A stretch of 52,072 nt of DNA, taken from the NCBI GenBank assembly GCA_016930835.1, contig JAFGGA010000032.1, forward strand, positions 1-52,072, given 5' to 3'. Made by a program: the position numbers and the translations under genes. The notes beneath the pieces were generated by a model. That model saw only the letters and a program-made list of their open reading frames with translations, ran no database searches and was not told where the DNA came from. This document shows, one piece after another, positions 1 to 9,444 of the stretch (position 1 is the stretch's first letter; each line of letters begins with the position of its first letter). This DNA comes from Deltaproteobacteria bacterium. Its GTDB lineage: Bacteria; Desulfobacterota; DSM-4660; Desulfatiglandales; HGW-15.

Positions 1-207
1 CCTGTGCCCCGTCTACTCCAGCTCTTCAATACCTCTGCTAGAGTATACCACCTTCAAGCTAAACATTCATACCATCTCCTTATTTGAAAACCGTGATTCC
101 TGCCCTTGATCTTTATCATAAATCACATTAAATAGAAACCTTGTTGTTACAATAGTGAATCAGGGATAAACGGCATCGACTCCCAAAATTGACGGGATTC
201 GACCTTT

Positions 208-275
208 TTGCTTATTTACGTGATTGTTTTTCAATAACGTCCATAACAGGTTTCAATTCAGGCTTCCCTTTTTGT
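208..275. repeat. Diverged repeat also seen near 30265
   Basis: About 45 bases here, containing ATAACGTCCATAACAGG, resemble a stretch at about 30275-30325 containing ATAACGTCGATAACAGG, and more weakly the stretch at about 965-990. I judged the similarity by eye at roughly two thirds identity. It has no coding potential that I trust. Confidence 0.35.
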
Positions 276-307
276 AACAATTTAGATCTTTTCAAAATCC
301 AAACATT

Positions 308-335
308 GGATTCCGCGATCAAGTCGCGGAATGAC
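308..335 (+). repeat. REP-like palindrome, locus A, copy 1
   Basis: A 28-base unit made of the hairpin TTCCGCGA-tcaag-TCGCGGAA with short flanks. The same unit occurs at 33506 and 48708, and in inverted orientation at 580, 33587 and 48840. Each locus carries one copy in each orientation, as in paired REP/BIME elements. All copies are intergenic. Confidence 0.8.
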
Positions 336-363
336 AGCGTAAAAGCCAGAGGTGATCAATTTT

Positions 364-545
364 GACGATCCCGTAAAAAGTCGTCACCCCGGTCCCGTAT
401 CCAGTACGGGATAGACTGTAGCCGAGGTCCAGAGTCCATGTAACTATTTGAAAAGACTGGATGCCGGTCTTCACCTGTCTGCGTGCGGACATGCACGGGC
501 AGGCCGGAATGACAGAACAGGTGTTTTTCGACTTTTTACGAGACC
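364..545. mobile_element. Small palindrome-ended insertion nested in repeat locus A
   Basis: A ~182-base insert is flanked by a 9-base direct repeat (ATCAATTTT at 355-363 and 546-554). Near its ends it has a perfect 12-base inverted repeat (CGTAAAAAGTCG at 372-383 against 529-540). The related locus at 33506-33637 lacks this insert and looks like an empty site. The size and end structure suggest a MITE-like non-autonomous element. No transposase is present. Seen directly: repeats and empty site. Inferred: mobility. Confidence 0.5.
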
Positions 546-579
546 ATCAATTTTAGTTTCGTAACCAAGAATTAGAATG

Positions 580-607
580 GTCATTCCGTGACTTGATCGC
601 GGAATCC
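580..607 (-). repeat. REP-like palindrome, locus A, copy 2 (inverted)
   Basis: Inverted partner of the unit at 308-335, with one base difference in the stem (CCGTGA instead of CCGCGA on this strand). The flanking sequence on both sides of the pair also resembles the flanks at 33490-33670, so the repeated unit is larger than the hairpins. Confidence 0.8.
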
Positions 608-667
608 ATGAATTTGACCAAAGTTTTTAAAATCTAAAATCATACCCTTTTTTATTGATTGAGAAAG

Positions 668-928
668 GGGGTACGGGGATCTCATTTCAAGTTTACACCA
701 TTTGTCAGGGGGGGTCGTGGGGACGGCCATTCGACAAGCTCATGGCCCTGAGCCAAGTCGAAGGGCACCTAAATCCTGCAAACCATCCAGTAGCCCCACA
801 GAGTATGGTTATTTACGCGCTGTTTGCTCTTTGTGCCTGTCCTCAATTCCATTCGTCGCAACGAGGGGGGCGGGTAAAAGGCAATGTCGGCTTTTGGGTG
901 TGAACCTGAAAAGAGATCCCCGTACCCC
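668..928. mobile_element. Element with ~32-bp terminal inverted repeats
   Basis: The ends 668-699 and 897-928 are near-perfect inverted repeats (16 identical outermost bases, GGGGTACGGGGATCTC, then a few mismatches). Between them lie 197 bases without a credible gene. A similar end sequence recurs around 30354-30385. This fits a MITE-like non-autonomous element, or the shell of a larger one, but no target-site duplication was identified. Confidence 0.45.
730..762. repeat. Short palindromic repeat
   Basis: TTCGACAAGCTCATGG followed by its approximate inverse ending in CAAGTCGAA: a 33-base imperfect palindrome inside the 668-928 element. Similar palindromes built on TTCGACA-GCTCA are common dispersed repeats in bacterial genomes. 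Confidence 0.45.
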
Positions 929-1007
929 TGAAAGCTGTTTTCGGGCAAGCATGGTAATTGGTGGTTTTTACATAACGGCCATAACCATTTAAGTTTAAGA
1001 ATGAACC

Positions 1008-1523
1008 ATGAAACAATACAATCCACTTACACCAGTTGATATTGCCGCCATTCGGTACATGGTGGAATCTGATCGTTTTTCCATGGGCGGGTCGATCCTG
1101 AATCTCCACGCAAAGGACCCATCCAGGCATGCCCCCAGTCCACGCGAATATGAACCCATTACGTTTGATATGACAGTCCCCATCTCAGCTTATCCCGATA
1201 TCATTGCCTCGGCAAAGGAGGAAAAAGACCGAAGTGGGCTCCCGGCCTATATTTTCAGTCATGCTGGGGATGGGAATCTGCATCTCAAGTTTCTGTGCGG
1301 GAAAAACAATGCCGAGGATTGGGAGACCATTGAACCGGAAAACCATCGAATGGTCTTCAGGGTCTTGGCCCTTGGCGGAACGGCCACGGTGAGGCACGGT
1401 GTGGGTCTGGGCAAAAAACCGTTCATGGCCCATGAAAACGGGAGTGCTTTGAGTAGGATGCAGCGGATCAAGGATCTATTTGATCCCAACGGCATCCTGA
1501 ATCCGGATAAGATATTTCCATGA
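1008..1523 (+). pseudogene. Internally deleted FAD-linked oxidase (GlcD/D-lactate dehydrogenase type)
   Basis: 171 residues, against roughly 460 for intact glycolate oxidase GlcD/D-lactate dehydrogenase proteins. Residues about 7-50 (LTPVDIAAIRYMV and on to SRHAP) look like the N-terminal lead-in of this family. From about residue 54 the sequence is the C-terminal FAD-oxidase domain, with HAGDGNLH, RHGVGLGKK and the final DPNGILNPDKIFP. The FAD-binding (PCMH) domain between them is missing, yet the frame is open across the junction. It should not work as an oxidase. The stop overlaps the mfd start (ATGA at 1520-1523), so translational coupling to mfd may be all that is left under selection. 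Family assignment is firm; calling it a pseudogene is inference. Confidence 0.7.
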
Positions 1524-4500
1524 AGATAGACAATCCATATGTCAAACAGGTGAATAGCTGGTTAGATCAAGGGACTCGGGATATCCAGATTACCGGCATA
1601 ACCGGCACAAGCCGGGGCTTTTTATTGGCCCAAGTGTTATTGGCGGCAGAACGTCCCTCTCTGGTGGTCCTGCCCACGGCGCAGGAGGCCGTTCGCGTTT
1701 ACAGAGAACTGGGATTCTTCCTCCCTGAATCCTTTACGGCACCGGATCCAGGGGATCGCCGGCTATATGAATTCCCCGTTTATGACATTTCCCCTCTGGC
1801 CGGTCTTAGCCCGCATCAGAATGTCATCAATAGACGACTCCAAGCCCTATATGCCTTGAAATCTGAGAAAAGTCCCATCGTCATCACGTCCGTTGAAGCG
1901 GTTCTTTTAAAAATCCTACCCAAAGAGGCCTTTCTAGGCGCCCTGGAATACCTGGAGACCGGCGAAGAAATCGGGAGGGAAAAGCTCATCGCAAAATTGG
2001 AGACGAACGGTTATCAACGTTCATCGCTGGTGGAGGAAATGGGTGATTATTCCGTCCGGGGGGGTGTATTGGACTTCTACCCGCCGCTTTATTCTCGGCC
2101 CGTGCGACTCGAGTTTTGGGGCGATCACATTGAATCCATTCGCCACTTTGAGCCCCTGAGTCAACGGTCCACGGATCACCTGAAGGAGGTGATCCTCCTG
2201 CCTGCCAACGAGATTATCATGGATAACGCGGCCATGAAGCGCGCCAGGTCGAAAGGTCGATTGCCGGAACAGGGCGCCGAAGGCTGTGCCTTTTCCGGGC
2301 AGGAAGCATGGTTGAATCATTTCTATCCCAAGCTTCACACCTTATTGGATTATTTTCCCGCCAACGGCCTTTTGGTACGGCTTGATCCTTATCGACAGAT
2401 TAAGGAACGGGACCGATTCAGGGAGAAGATTCGATCCGATACGGAAAGATTCATGCAGGAGGCCATGGAACGTGGAACCCCCTTTCCCGTAACGGAGGGG
2501 GTCTTATTGTCCGTTGATGAATGGAATGCCGCGTTTGAACCTTTTACCAAGATCGATTTTCACGAATTACCCTTGGAACCCCCCAGCGTGACCTTCAATT
2601 TTTTGGAGATCAAGGGGGCATCCGAGGTGGATGCCGACCTGGACGTAAAGCTTGCCATAAAGGGACGGGTATCCATGGCCCCTTTGGCGGAAAAGATGTC
2701 CGACTGGATGGATCAAGGCGCCAGGGTGGTGTTGGTTTGCAGAACCGAACAGCAAGCCGACCGCCTGAAAGAGATTCTGCGGAATTATGATGTGACTGTA
2801 GAAGAAGTGGCGAAACGGTGGTTTCGGATCTCGCCGCAGAAGGGATTGAGCATTTGCCTGGGCAGGTTATCCAAAGGATTTGCATGGCCCGAGTTGGGTC
2901 TTTATGTCATCAGTGAGGACGAGATCTTCGGGCCAAAGAGATCCAAGGCCAAGGGTAAAAAGGCCACGGATGAGAGAGGGCTGGACTGGACCGGCTTCAG
3001 CCAGCTCAATGTGGGTGACTTGGTCGTGCATCAAGACCATGGAATCGGTCGATACGGCGGCCTCTCCAAGATGGAGGTAGCCAATAAGATCAACGATTTC
3101 GTTATGGTCGAGTATGCAGAAAAGGATCGTCTCTATATCCCCGCGGATCGCATCAGCGTGCTCCAAAAATACATGGGAGCAGACGACCGGGATCCCAAAC
3201 TGGACCGTCTGGGTGGGACGTCCTGGAATGTGGCCAAGCAAAAGGCCAAAAAAGATATCCGGGAGATCGCCAAACAACTGGTGGAGATATATGCCCTCAG
3301 GAGACACAGGGAAGGGTTCGCCTTCTCCAGACCGGACCACACCTTTAAGGAGTTTGAGGCCGCCTTTGAACATGAGGAGACACCGGATCAGATCGCGGCC
3401 ATTGATGAGGTGTTATCCGATATGGGAAAGAATCGCCCCATGGACCGGCTTATATGCGGCGACGTGGGTTATGGCAAAACGGAAGTGGCCATGCGTGCCG
3501 CCTTTAAGGCCGTCACGGACGGCAAGCAGGTGGCACTCTTGGTCCCTACAACGGTCTTGGCGGAACAGCACTATGAGACCTTTAGGAAACGAATGACTCC
3601 TCACGGGATAATCGTGGGTGTGCTCAGCCGTTTTCGGAGCCGAACGGAGCAGAAAGAGATTGTGGGCAAAACCCGGTCCGGGCAGATTGATATCCTGATC
3701 GGAACCCACCGGATACTCCAAAAAGATATCGGTTTTAAGGATCTCGGGCTCTTGATCATTGATGAAGAACAACGTTTCGGGGTCAAACAAAAGGAGAAGC
3801 TCAAACAATACCGGGCCTTGGTGGATGTCCTGGCCCTTACGGCCACGCCTATCCCCAGAAGCCTTCATTTGTCCTTGATGGGGGTTCGCGATCTCAGCGT
3901 CATTGAGACTCCGCCTGAGGAACGATTGGCCATCCAGACCCATCTTTCACACTTTGATGAGGCGACCGTCAAACGGGCCATTGAAACCGAGTTGGCCCGG
4001 GGCGGCCAGGTCTTTTTTGTGCATAATCGCGTAAAGACCATTGCCCGGAGGGCTCAAGAGGTTATGAATCTGGTCCCCGAGGCAAAGGTGGCGGTTGCCC
4101 ATGGGCAGATGCCCGAAAAAGATCTGGAAGAGACCATGATCCGATTTCTCCACAATGAGATCAATGTGCTCGTATGTACAACCATTATTGAATCCGGTCT
4201 GGATATCCCGTCCGCCAACACCATTATCATTGATCAGGCAGATCGTTTCGGCCTTTCTCAGATCTACCAGCTCAGGGGGCGGGTGGGTCGTTCCGCAGAA
4301 AACGCCTACGCCTATCTCCTTCTATCGGATGATTTGCGACTCACCCGCGATGCGGAGAAACGGCTCAAGGCCTTGATGGATTTTTCGGACCTCGGTGCCG
4401 GTATCCATTTGGCCATGCATGATCTAAGGATAAGGGGGGGCGGCAATATCCTGGGATATGCGCAGTCCGGACATATTGCCGCCATCGGCTATGAGTTGTA

Positions 4501-5005
4501 TCTGAGCCTGGTGGAACAGGCCGTGGCGGAGCTGAAGGGGGACGAATGGCATGAGGAGGTCAATCCCGAAATCAATGTGGATCTGCACGCGTACCTGCCT
4601 GAAGATTATATCTCTGATATTGACATCCGCTTGAATCTCTATCGTCGACTATCCAAGCTCACTGAAGAGGCCGATCTGAAGGTAATCGCGGAAGAGATAC
4701 TTGACCGTTTCGGTCCACTGCCGCAGGATGTAGCCAATCTTCTCATGGTCATGGCGGTCAGGTTGGATCTAAAAAGGATACGGGTGAACCGATTGGATGT
4801 CCAAAGGGACGCCCTTATTTTCTCGTTCACCCAAGATTCTCCGGTGGATATCAACCATCTGGTTCAATTGGCTGCCGCGAAACCGTTTCGATACCGATTC
4901 TTATCCGATGCCAAATTACAGGTTCGTATACCAAATGGAACCGTGATCCAGGCCCTGCATGAAGCAAAGGCCGTAATCCAAGAATGGAAACGTGGAGACG
5001 AATGA
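1520..5005 (+). CDS. mfd: Transcription-repair coupling factor Mfd
   Basis: 1161 residues, the usual length for Mfd, the DNA translocase that displaces RNA polymerase stalled at lesions and recruits UvrA. The N-terminal ~450 residues are the UvrB-homology part. Next comes the RNA-polymerase-interaction domain (FSQLNVGDLVVHQDHGIGRY), then the RecG-like motor. The motor has Walker A GDVGYGKT at 647-654, DEEQ at 748-751, TATPIPRSLH, and the helicase motif VI region QIYQLRGRVGRS. The C-terminal TRCF domain follows. Its ATG overlaps the stop of the preceding oxidase remnant by four bases. Nothing unusual was seen in the motifs. Confidence 0.98.
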   Translation: MKIDNPYVKQVNSWLDQGTRDIQITGITGTSRGFLLAQVLLAAERPSLVVLPTAQEAVRVYRELGFFLPESFTAPDPGDRRLYEFPVYDISPLAGLSPHQNVINRRLQALYALKSEKSPIVITSVEAVLLKILPKEAFLGALEYLETGEEIGREKLIAKLETNGYQRSSLVEEMGDYSVRGGVLDFYPPLYSRPVRLEFWGDHIESIRHFEPLSQRSTDHLKEVILLPANEIIMDNAAMKRARSKGRLPEQGAEGCAFSGQEAWLNHFYPKLHTLLDYFPANGLLVRLDPYRQIKERDRFREKIRSDTERFMQEAMERGTPFPVTEGVLLSVDEWNAAFEPFTKIDFHELPLEPPSVTFNFLEIKGASEVDADLDVKLAIKGRVSMAPLAEKMSDWMDQGARVVLVCRTEQQADRLKEILRNYDVTVEEVAKRWFRISPQKGLSICLGRLSKGFAWPELGLYVISEDEIFGPKRSKAKGKKATDERGLDWTGFSQLNVGDLVVHQDHGIGRYGGLSKMEVANKINDFVMVEYAEKDRLYIPADRISVLQKYMGADDRDPKLDRLGGTSWNVAKQKAKKDIREIAKQLVEIYALRRHREGFAFSRPDHTFKEFEAAFEHEETPDQIAAIDEVLSDMGKNRPMDRLICGDVGYGKTEVAMRAAFKAVTDGKQVALLVPTTVLAEQHYETFRKRMTPHGIIVGVLSRFRSRTEQKEIVGKTRSGQIDILIGTHRILQKDIGFKDLGLLIIDEEQRFGVKQKEKLKQYRALVDVLALTATPIPRSLHLSLMGVRDLSVIETPPEERLAIQTHLSHFDEATVKRAIETELARGGQVFFVHNRVKTIARRAQEVMNLVPEAKVAVAHGQMPEKDLEETMIRFLHNEINVLVCTTIIESGLDIPSANTIIIDQADRFGLSQIYQLRGRVGRSAENAYAYLLLSDDLRLTRDAEKRLKALMDFSDLGAGIHLAMHDLRIRGGGNILGYAQSGHIAAIGYELYLSLVEQAVAELKGDEWHEEVNPEINVDLHAYLPEDYISDIDIRLNLYRRLSKLTEEADLKVIAEEILDRFGPLPQDVANLLMVMAVRLDLKRIRVNRLDVQRDALIFSFTQDSPVDINHLVQLAAAKPFRYRFLSDAKLQVRIPNGTVIQALHEAKAVIQEWKRGDE

Positions 5006-5248
5006 ACACGGGATTCTTTTATTCATAAACCCTTGGTGGAGTCCCGACCACGAAGAATGCCCCGCCGATCTAGCCCACGGTGTCAAGGTACCTTGCCGTT
5101 GAAGAGTGAGGCGTCCGAACCATCTGATTTATATGAATATATCCAGTTTGGCGGGCGAATATGATCTTAAAATTCTACTTGCAATTTCCATCATACCTGA
5201 TAGGGTTGTTTATTTGATACCGAACGAAACGGAATGGGATTGTAACCA

Positions 5249-6181
5249 TTGAAACCATTGTCAGCCATTTTGCTTGTCTTTTGTTTTTCGCTCTTAGGTT
5301 GTCATCTGTTTGATGAATCCAATGAGAACATCATCATAACCGTCGGGCAGAGGGAAATAACGGAAGATCAGCTTAAAAACGATGTCAAACGTATTACTTT
5401 TGAGATGGGTATCACGGATCAAGACGCGAGACTCGGCATCCAGACCTTAATAAATAAGGTTATTGATAAATACTTGATCTTGGAATACGGGAAAGAACGT
5501 AACATTACCTTTTCAGAGGATGAATTGGAATCGGCTATTAATGAGATAAAAAAAGATTATCCTGAAGAGATCTTTCAAGACATGCTTTTGGAACGATATG
5601 TGGATTATAAGGAATGGAAGACATGGTTACGGCAAGAGCTTCTTATTCAAAAAATCATCACGGATGCCTTAATGGCTATCCCACCGATTACCTATGAGGA
5701 GATCAAAGAATATTATGAATCTCATCAGGAAGAATTCAAACACCTTCAAAAGGTGGAATTGATGCAGATCGTCACGAGCACACGGGAAGAGGCCAAGGAT
5801 TTGCTTAAAAAGTTGGCAGAGGGGGCCGATATGGGCGAACTGGCCAGACAATTTTCCATTGCGCCGGAGGCGGAGGCCGGTGGATATCTTGGTTGGGTAG
5901 AGAAGGGGGCTTTGGATCTTGCCATGGACAAAGTCATCTTCTCATTGCCTTTAGGAAAGATAAGCACTATTTTAGAGACTCCTTATGGATATCATATTTT
6001 TCGAGTCATTTCCGTCCAACCCGAGGGACACACCTCCCTGCCGGATTCAATGAAATCCATTGAGTCAAAGTTGCTCACTGAAAAGAAGGACCTTTTTTAC
6101 AAGGAGTGGCTGAAGACCTTGAAGTCTCAGTACCCGGTTGTTATCAAGAAAGAAATCATCGACCAATGGAGTTTGGAATAA
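5249..6181 (+). CDS. Peptidyl-prolyl cis-trans isomerase lipoprotein (PpiC/SurA type)
   Basis: 310 residues. The start is TTG: an in-frame stop lies two codons upstream, and a GGAATGGGA stretch precedes it. Residues 1-18 form a lipoprotein signal peptide ending in the lipobox LLGC, so the product is probably tethered to a membrane facing the periplasm. Residues ~30-140 are a SurA N-like helical chaperone region. Residues ~150-250 are a parvulin (PpiC) domain with ELARQFSIAPEAEAGGYLGW and PYGYHIFRV. It would isomerise prolyl bonds and chaperone outer-membrane proteins. Its stop overlaps the next isomerase gene (TAATG), so the two are cotranscribed. Confidence 0.9.
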   Translation: MKPLSAILLVFCFSLLGCHLFDESNENIIITVGQREITEDQLKNDVKRITFEMGITDQDARLGIQTLINKVIDKYLILEYGKERNITFSEDELESAINEIKKDYPEEIFQDMLLERYVDYKEWKTWLRQELLIQKIITDALMAIPPITYEEIKEYYESHQEEFKHLQKVELMQIVTSTREEAKDLLKKLAEGADMGELARQFSIAPEAEAGGYLGWVEKGALDLAMDKVIFSLPLGKISTILETPYGYHIFRVISVQPEGHTSLPDSMKSIESKLLTEKKDLFYKEWLKTLKSQYPVVIKKEIIDQWSLE

Positions 6182-7155
6182 TGAAAGCAAGACATTTATT
6201 GCGGATACTTTTCTTTCTTATCCTCTTCTCGATCCGCATTCCATACTCTCTTCATGCGGAAATCATCAACAGGGTCGTGGCCATCGTGGATGACGACGTG
6301 ATCACGCTCTTTGAGCTGAATCAAATGATCCGGAATGTAACCGGGAACACCCCGGAGGATATTCGCGCCAAAGACGAAGAACAATTTTTCGAGACGCGTG
6401 AGAACGTCCTGAACCTTATGATCGACGATCGGATCGCCCAAAAAAAAGTCAAAGAGCTTGGCATCATGGTTTCCCAGGGCCAGATTGACGCGGAGATTGA
6501 AAACATAAAAAAAAATAATCGAATGACACATGAAGATCTTTTGAATGGGTTAAAGCGTGAAGGGTTAACCTATGAAGTTTTTAGAGAAAATTTAAAAAAA
6601 GATCTGGAAAGGCAAGGGCTGATTAATGCGGAAGTCAAATCAAAGATCCTTATTCGTGAAGAGCAAATCAAAGAGTATTACGATCAACACTATGACGAGT
6701 TTAAAAACGACGAGCAGATTCATCTGGCTGGAATTTTTCTGATCGAAAAAGATTCGACCACTGATGAAAACATGCAAACGCTGATGGAAAAAAGTCAGAT
6801 GATTATAAATGAACTGGACACGGGAAAGGATTTTGGCGAATTGGCGAAACGCTACTCCGATGGCCCGGGTGCCGAGGAAGGAGGGGACTTGGGTACCATC
6901 CTGACGGCCCAACTGGACGAGGACCTCCGCCACATCATTCGTGGTCTGTCCGAAGGTGAAGTAAGCCAACCGATTCAAAGGGGAAACGGGATACAGATTT
7001 TCAAACTCCTGAAAAGGATGGGAGGTGAAACCAGATCATTTGATGAAATCAAGGATTCAATCTATGACCGCCTTTATAGAGATGAAATCAATAAACGATA
7101 TTTGACCTGGATCAAGGATCTCCGTGAGAGTACCTACATGAAGATCATTTTATAA
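6181..7155 (+). CDS. SurA-like periplasmic chaperone/peptidyl-prolyl isomerase
   Basis: 324 residues from the ATG at 6181, which shares one base with the previous stop (TAATG). A longer upstream reading is possible but would overlap the preceding gene and lose the signal peptide. Residues 1-25 are a Sec signal peptide (ILFFLILFSIRIPYSLHA). The SurA N-terminal domain follows, with INRVVAIVDDDVITLFEL, and residues ~175-275 form one PpiC domain (FGELAKRYSDGPGAEEGGDLG). SurA of enterobacteria has two parvulin domains; this one has a single one, as is common outside that group. It probably works with the lipoprotein isomerase just upstream in outer-membrane protein folding. Confidence 0.9.
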   Translation: MKARHLLRILFFLILFSIRIPYSLHAEIINRVVAIVDDDVITLFELNQMIRNVTGNTPEDIRAKDEEQFFETRENVLNLMIDDRIAQKKVKELGIMVSQGQIDAEIENIKKNNRMTHEDLLNGLKREGLTYEVFRENLKKDLERQGLINAEVKSKILIREEQIKEYYDQHYDEFKNDEQIHLAGIFLIEKDSTTDENMQTLMEKSQMIINELDTGKDFGELAKRYSDGPGAEEGGDLGTILTAQLDEDLRHIIRGLSEGEVSQPIQRGNGIQIFKLLKRMGGETRSFDEIKDSIYDRLYRDEINKRYLTWIKDLRESTYMKIIL

Positions 7156-7186
7156 TACATGTTCATTCGGCCAACAAGAGGCGTAT

Positions 7187-8062
7187 ATGTCCACAAAAAA
7201 CAAGAGCGAATTCCAAGAACCCGGATCCGATAACGAATCGGAAGGGTCATCCGGTCCATCGGGATTAGGGACTTCCCTGAAAAACAGGAGGATGGAAAAG
7301 GGGATCAGCATCCATCAATTGGCCCAGATGACCAAGCTCCGGATGCACTTTATCGAGGCACTAGAAAATGAAGACTGGGATAAACTTCCCGCGATGGTTT
7401 TTGTCAAGGGATTCATCCGTTCCTATGCCCAAGCAGTGGATATGGACGCTGAACACCTCCTCACAATCTATCGACAGATTACACCGCAACAAGAAGAGAT
7501 CCCAAGGCCCCTCGTGGTACCTAAATCAAAAACCAGGAAAGGCATCTATGGGGGCATTATCGCTATCGGCATCATTGTTTTCCTCATTTACTATTTCTGG
7601 ACGGATATCCGAACGGTAACGACCATTCCTGATTCCATGAACACTGCGAACACAAGCCCGACCGTGGACGATGTGGAGACCCCAAAACCGGCTCCATTGG
7701 ATCATATCAGCGCGCAAGAGCCAAAAGAGCCGCCGCAATGGCAAGGGGATCTGCGTCTTGTACAGGACGATGAATCCGCCCCTGCGGGTTCAACCCAACA
7801 AGAACTCGTGCTCAAGGCGTTTGTGAATATGAGAACTTGGGTGGAGATCCATATCGATGATCAACCTTCGAAAGATTATATCTTTAATCCGGGTGATAGG
7901 TATGAATGGAAAGCCCAACAGGGTTTCGATATTCTTGTGGGGAACGCCGCCGGGATTGAATTTGATTTCAACGGGGAAAAAATAGAAAATCTGGGTGAGC
8001 CTGCCAAGGTGGTCCGGGTGAGGCTTCCCGAAAATTTCAGGTCATTGATTCGAGAGGAGTAA
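7187..8062 (+). CDS. RodZ-like membrane protein with N-terminal helix-turn-helix
   Basis: 291 residues. Residues ~25-90 are a Cro/C1-type HTH_25 domain (GTSLKNRRMEKGISIHQLAQ). A single transmembrane segment lies at ~119-137 (GGIIAIGIIVFLIYYFW). A Pro/Thr-rich linker and a C-terminal DUF4115 beta domain (~205-285) follow, with LVLKAFVNMRTWVEIHIDD. This is the RodZ arrangement: the HTH contacts MreB in the cytoplasm and the C-terminus is periplasmic, supporting cell shape. Such genes are often labelled as transcriptional regulators. It ends one base before tyrS. Confidence 0.85.
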   Translation: MSTKNKSEFQEPGSDNESEGSSGPSGLGTSLKNRRMEKGISIHQLAQMTKLRMHFIEALENEDWDKLPAMVFVKGFIRSYAQAVDMDAEHLLTIYRQITPQQEEIPRPLVVPKSKTRKGIYGGIIAIGIIVFLIYYFWTDIRTVTTIPDSMNTANTSPTVDDVETPKPAPLDHISAQEPKEPPQWQGDLRLVQDDESAPAGSTQQELVLKAFVNMRTWVEIHIDDQPSKDYIFNPGDRYEWKAQQGFDILVGNAAGIEFDFNGEKIENLGEPAKVVRVRLPENFRSLIREE

Positions 8063-8063
8063 A

Positions 8064-9302
8064 TTGGGAAATATTTTTTCAAATTTTGAAGAGAGAGGCT
8101 TTGTCGAGCAGGTCACGGATAGAGATCTAGTTCATGAACAACTGGAACATGCTACGACATGTTACATCGGGTTCGACCCGACTGCAAGCAGCCTACACGT
8201 GGGAAGTCTTGTTCCCATCATGTCTTTGGCCCATATGCAGAGGGCCGGTCATCGCCCCATAGCCCTCGTGGGCGGGGGGACCACCCTTGTGGGAGATCCC
8301 AGTGGAAGGACGGAGATCCGTCCCATCATGACGCGTGAGATGATCAATAAGAACGCGGAAGGCATAAAGACGCAATTGGCACGATTTATTGATTTCAGCG
8401 ATGGAAAAGCCTTGATGCTGAACAATGCCGACTGGTTGACCGGATTGAATTATATTGATTTTTTAAGGGATATCGGACGTCACTTCAGTGTAAACCGGAT
8501 GTTGGCGGCCGAGAGCTATAAAGCCAGATTAAAGACAGGACTCAGCTTCATAGAATTTAATTATATGCTTCTCCAGGCCTATGATTTTTGGCATCTATTC
8601 AAGCACTATGATTGTCGCCTCCAGATGGGGGGAAATGATCAATGGGGAAATATCCTTGCGGGAGCGGATCTGACCCGTCGTCTTGAAGGGGAAACCATCC
8701 ATGGGATTACATTCCCTCTCATCACGACGTCATCAGGCATTAAGATGGGCAAGACTCATAAAGGTGCTGTATGGCTTGATCCGGAGCTCACATCACCCTA
8801 TGACTATTATCAATATTGGATTAATCAAGAAGACCGCGATGTGGAGCGATTCTTGGCCCTTTTTACATTTCTTCCGATGGATGAAGTGAGAAGGCTTGGG
8901 GCCCTTCAGGGCGCGGAGATCAGATATGCCAAGGAGGTACTGGCCTATGAGGCCACCAAACTGTGTCACGGCACTGAAGAGGCTGAAAATGCAAAGGCCG
9001 CGGCGCGGCAACTTTTCGGTGGAGACACCACCACTCTATCCGATGCCGTACCGAACTACATGATCCATACAGGGGAACTTGATCAAGGCGTTCCAGCATA
9101 TATCCTCTTTGAAAAGACGGGACTATGTAAAACCCGATCGGATGCTCGGCGTCTAATCACCCAAGGTGGAGGATATTTAAATAACAATAAAATACAAACA
9201 TATGATCAAAAAATTGGATTAAATGACATGGTTGACGATTCTATTCTGTTAAGGTCCGGCAAAAAAAAATATGTCCGCATTTCGATTCAAGAACGACCTT
9301 AA
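8064..9302 (+). CDS. tyrS: Tyrosyl-tRNA synthetase
   Basis: 412 residues, full length for the bacterial TyrS group with a C-terminal S4 domain. It attaches tyrosine to tRNA-Tyr. The class I signature appears as HVGSL at ~48-52 and the KMSKS loop as KMGKT (~228-232). The tyrosine-binding region shows YMLLQAYDFWHL and GGNDQWGNI. The S4 RNA-binding domain occupies ~345-405. The start is TTG with AGGAG at 8055-8059 inside the rodZ-like stop region; no in-frame ATG sits near the conserved N-terminus. Confidence 0.97.
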   Translation: MGNIFSNFEERGFVEQVTDRDLVHEQLEHATTCYIGFDPTASSLHVGSLVPIMSLAHMQRAGHRPIALVGGGTTLVGDPSGRTEIRPIMTREMINKNAEGIKTQLARFIDFSDGKALMLNNADWLTGLNYIDFLRDIGRHFSVNRMLAAESYKARLKTGLSFIEFNYMLLQAYDFWHLFKHYDCRLQMGGNDQWGNILAGADLTRRLEGETIHGITFPLITTSSGIKMGKTHKGAVWLDPELTSPYDYYQYWINQEDRDVERFLALFTFLPMDEVRRLGALQGAEIRYAKEVLAYEATKLCHGTEEAENAKAAARQLFGGDTTTLSDAVPNYMIHTGELDQGVPAYILFEKTGLCKTRSDARRLITQGGGYLNNNKIQTYDQKIGLNDMVDDSILLRSGKKKYVRISIQERP

Positions 9303-9333
9303 AAGGCCCTGATGCGTGGTTCTCTTGTTTCGT

Positions 9334-9357
9334 TTGTTCCGGATGAAATGGTATAAT
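9334..9357 (+). promoter_or_regulatory. Candidate promoter upstream of rpoH
   Basis: A perfect -10 hexamer TATAAT stands at 9352-9357, but the -35 region (TTGTTC at 9334 or TTCGTT at 9329) is poor or wrongly spaced. It is the only clear promoter-like signal in the 142-base gap before rpoH. Confidence 0.3.
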
Positions 9358-9444
9358 AAAAGGATTAAATGACCCCATTATAAACGGCTTTTCTATTCCA
9401 TTAGAAACGGGACAAAATTCCCCTTATTTAAAAAGAGCAGTTAT

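Noticed and set aside
308-607. Reading the repeated hairpins as a CRISPR array
   Set aside because: Only two copies per locus, in opposite orientation, with no regular spacers and no cas genes.
655-1130. Several overlapping reading frames of 80-96 codons on both strands
   Set aside because: They lie across a palindromic repeat element, overlap each other in different frames and show no protein-family pattern or ribosome site.
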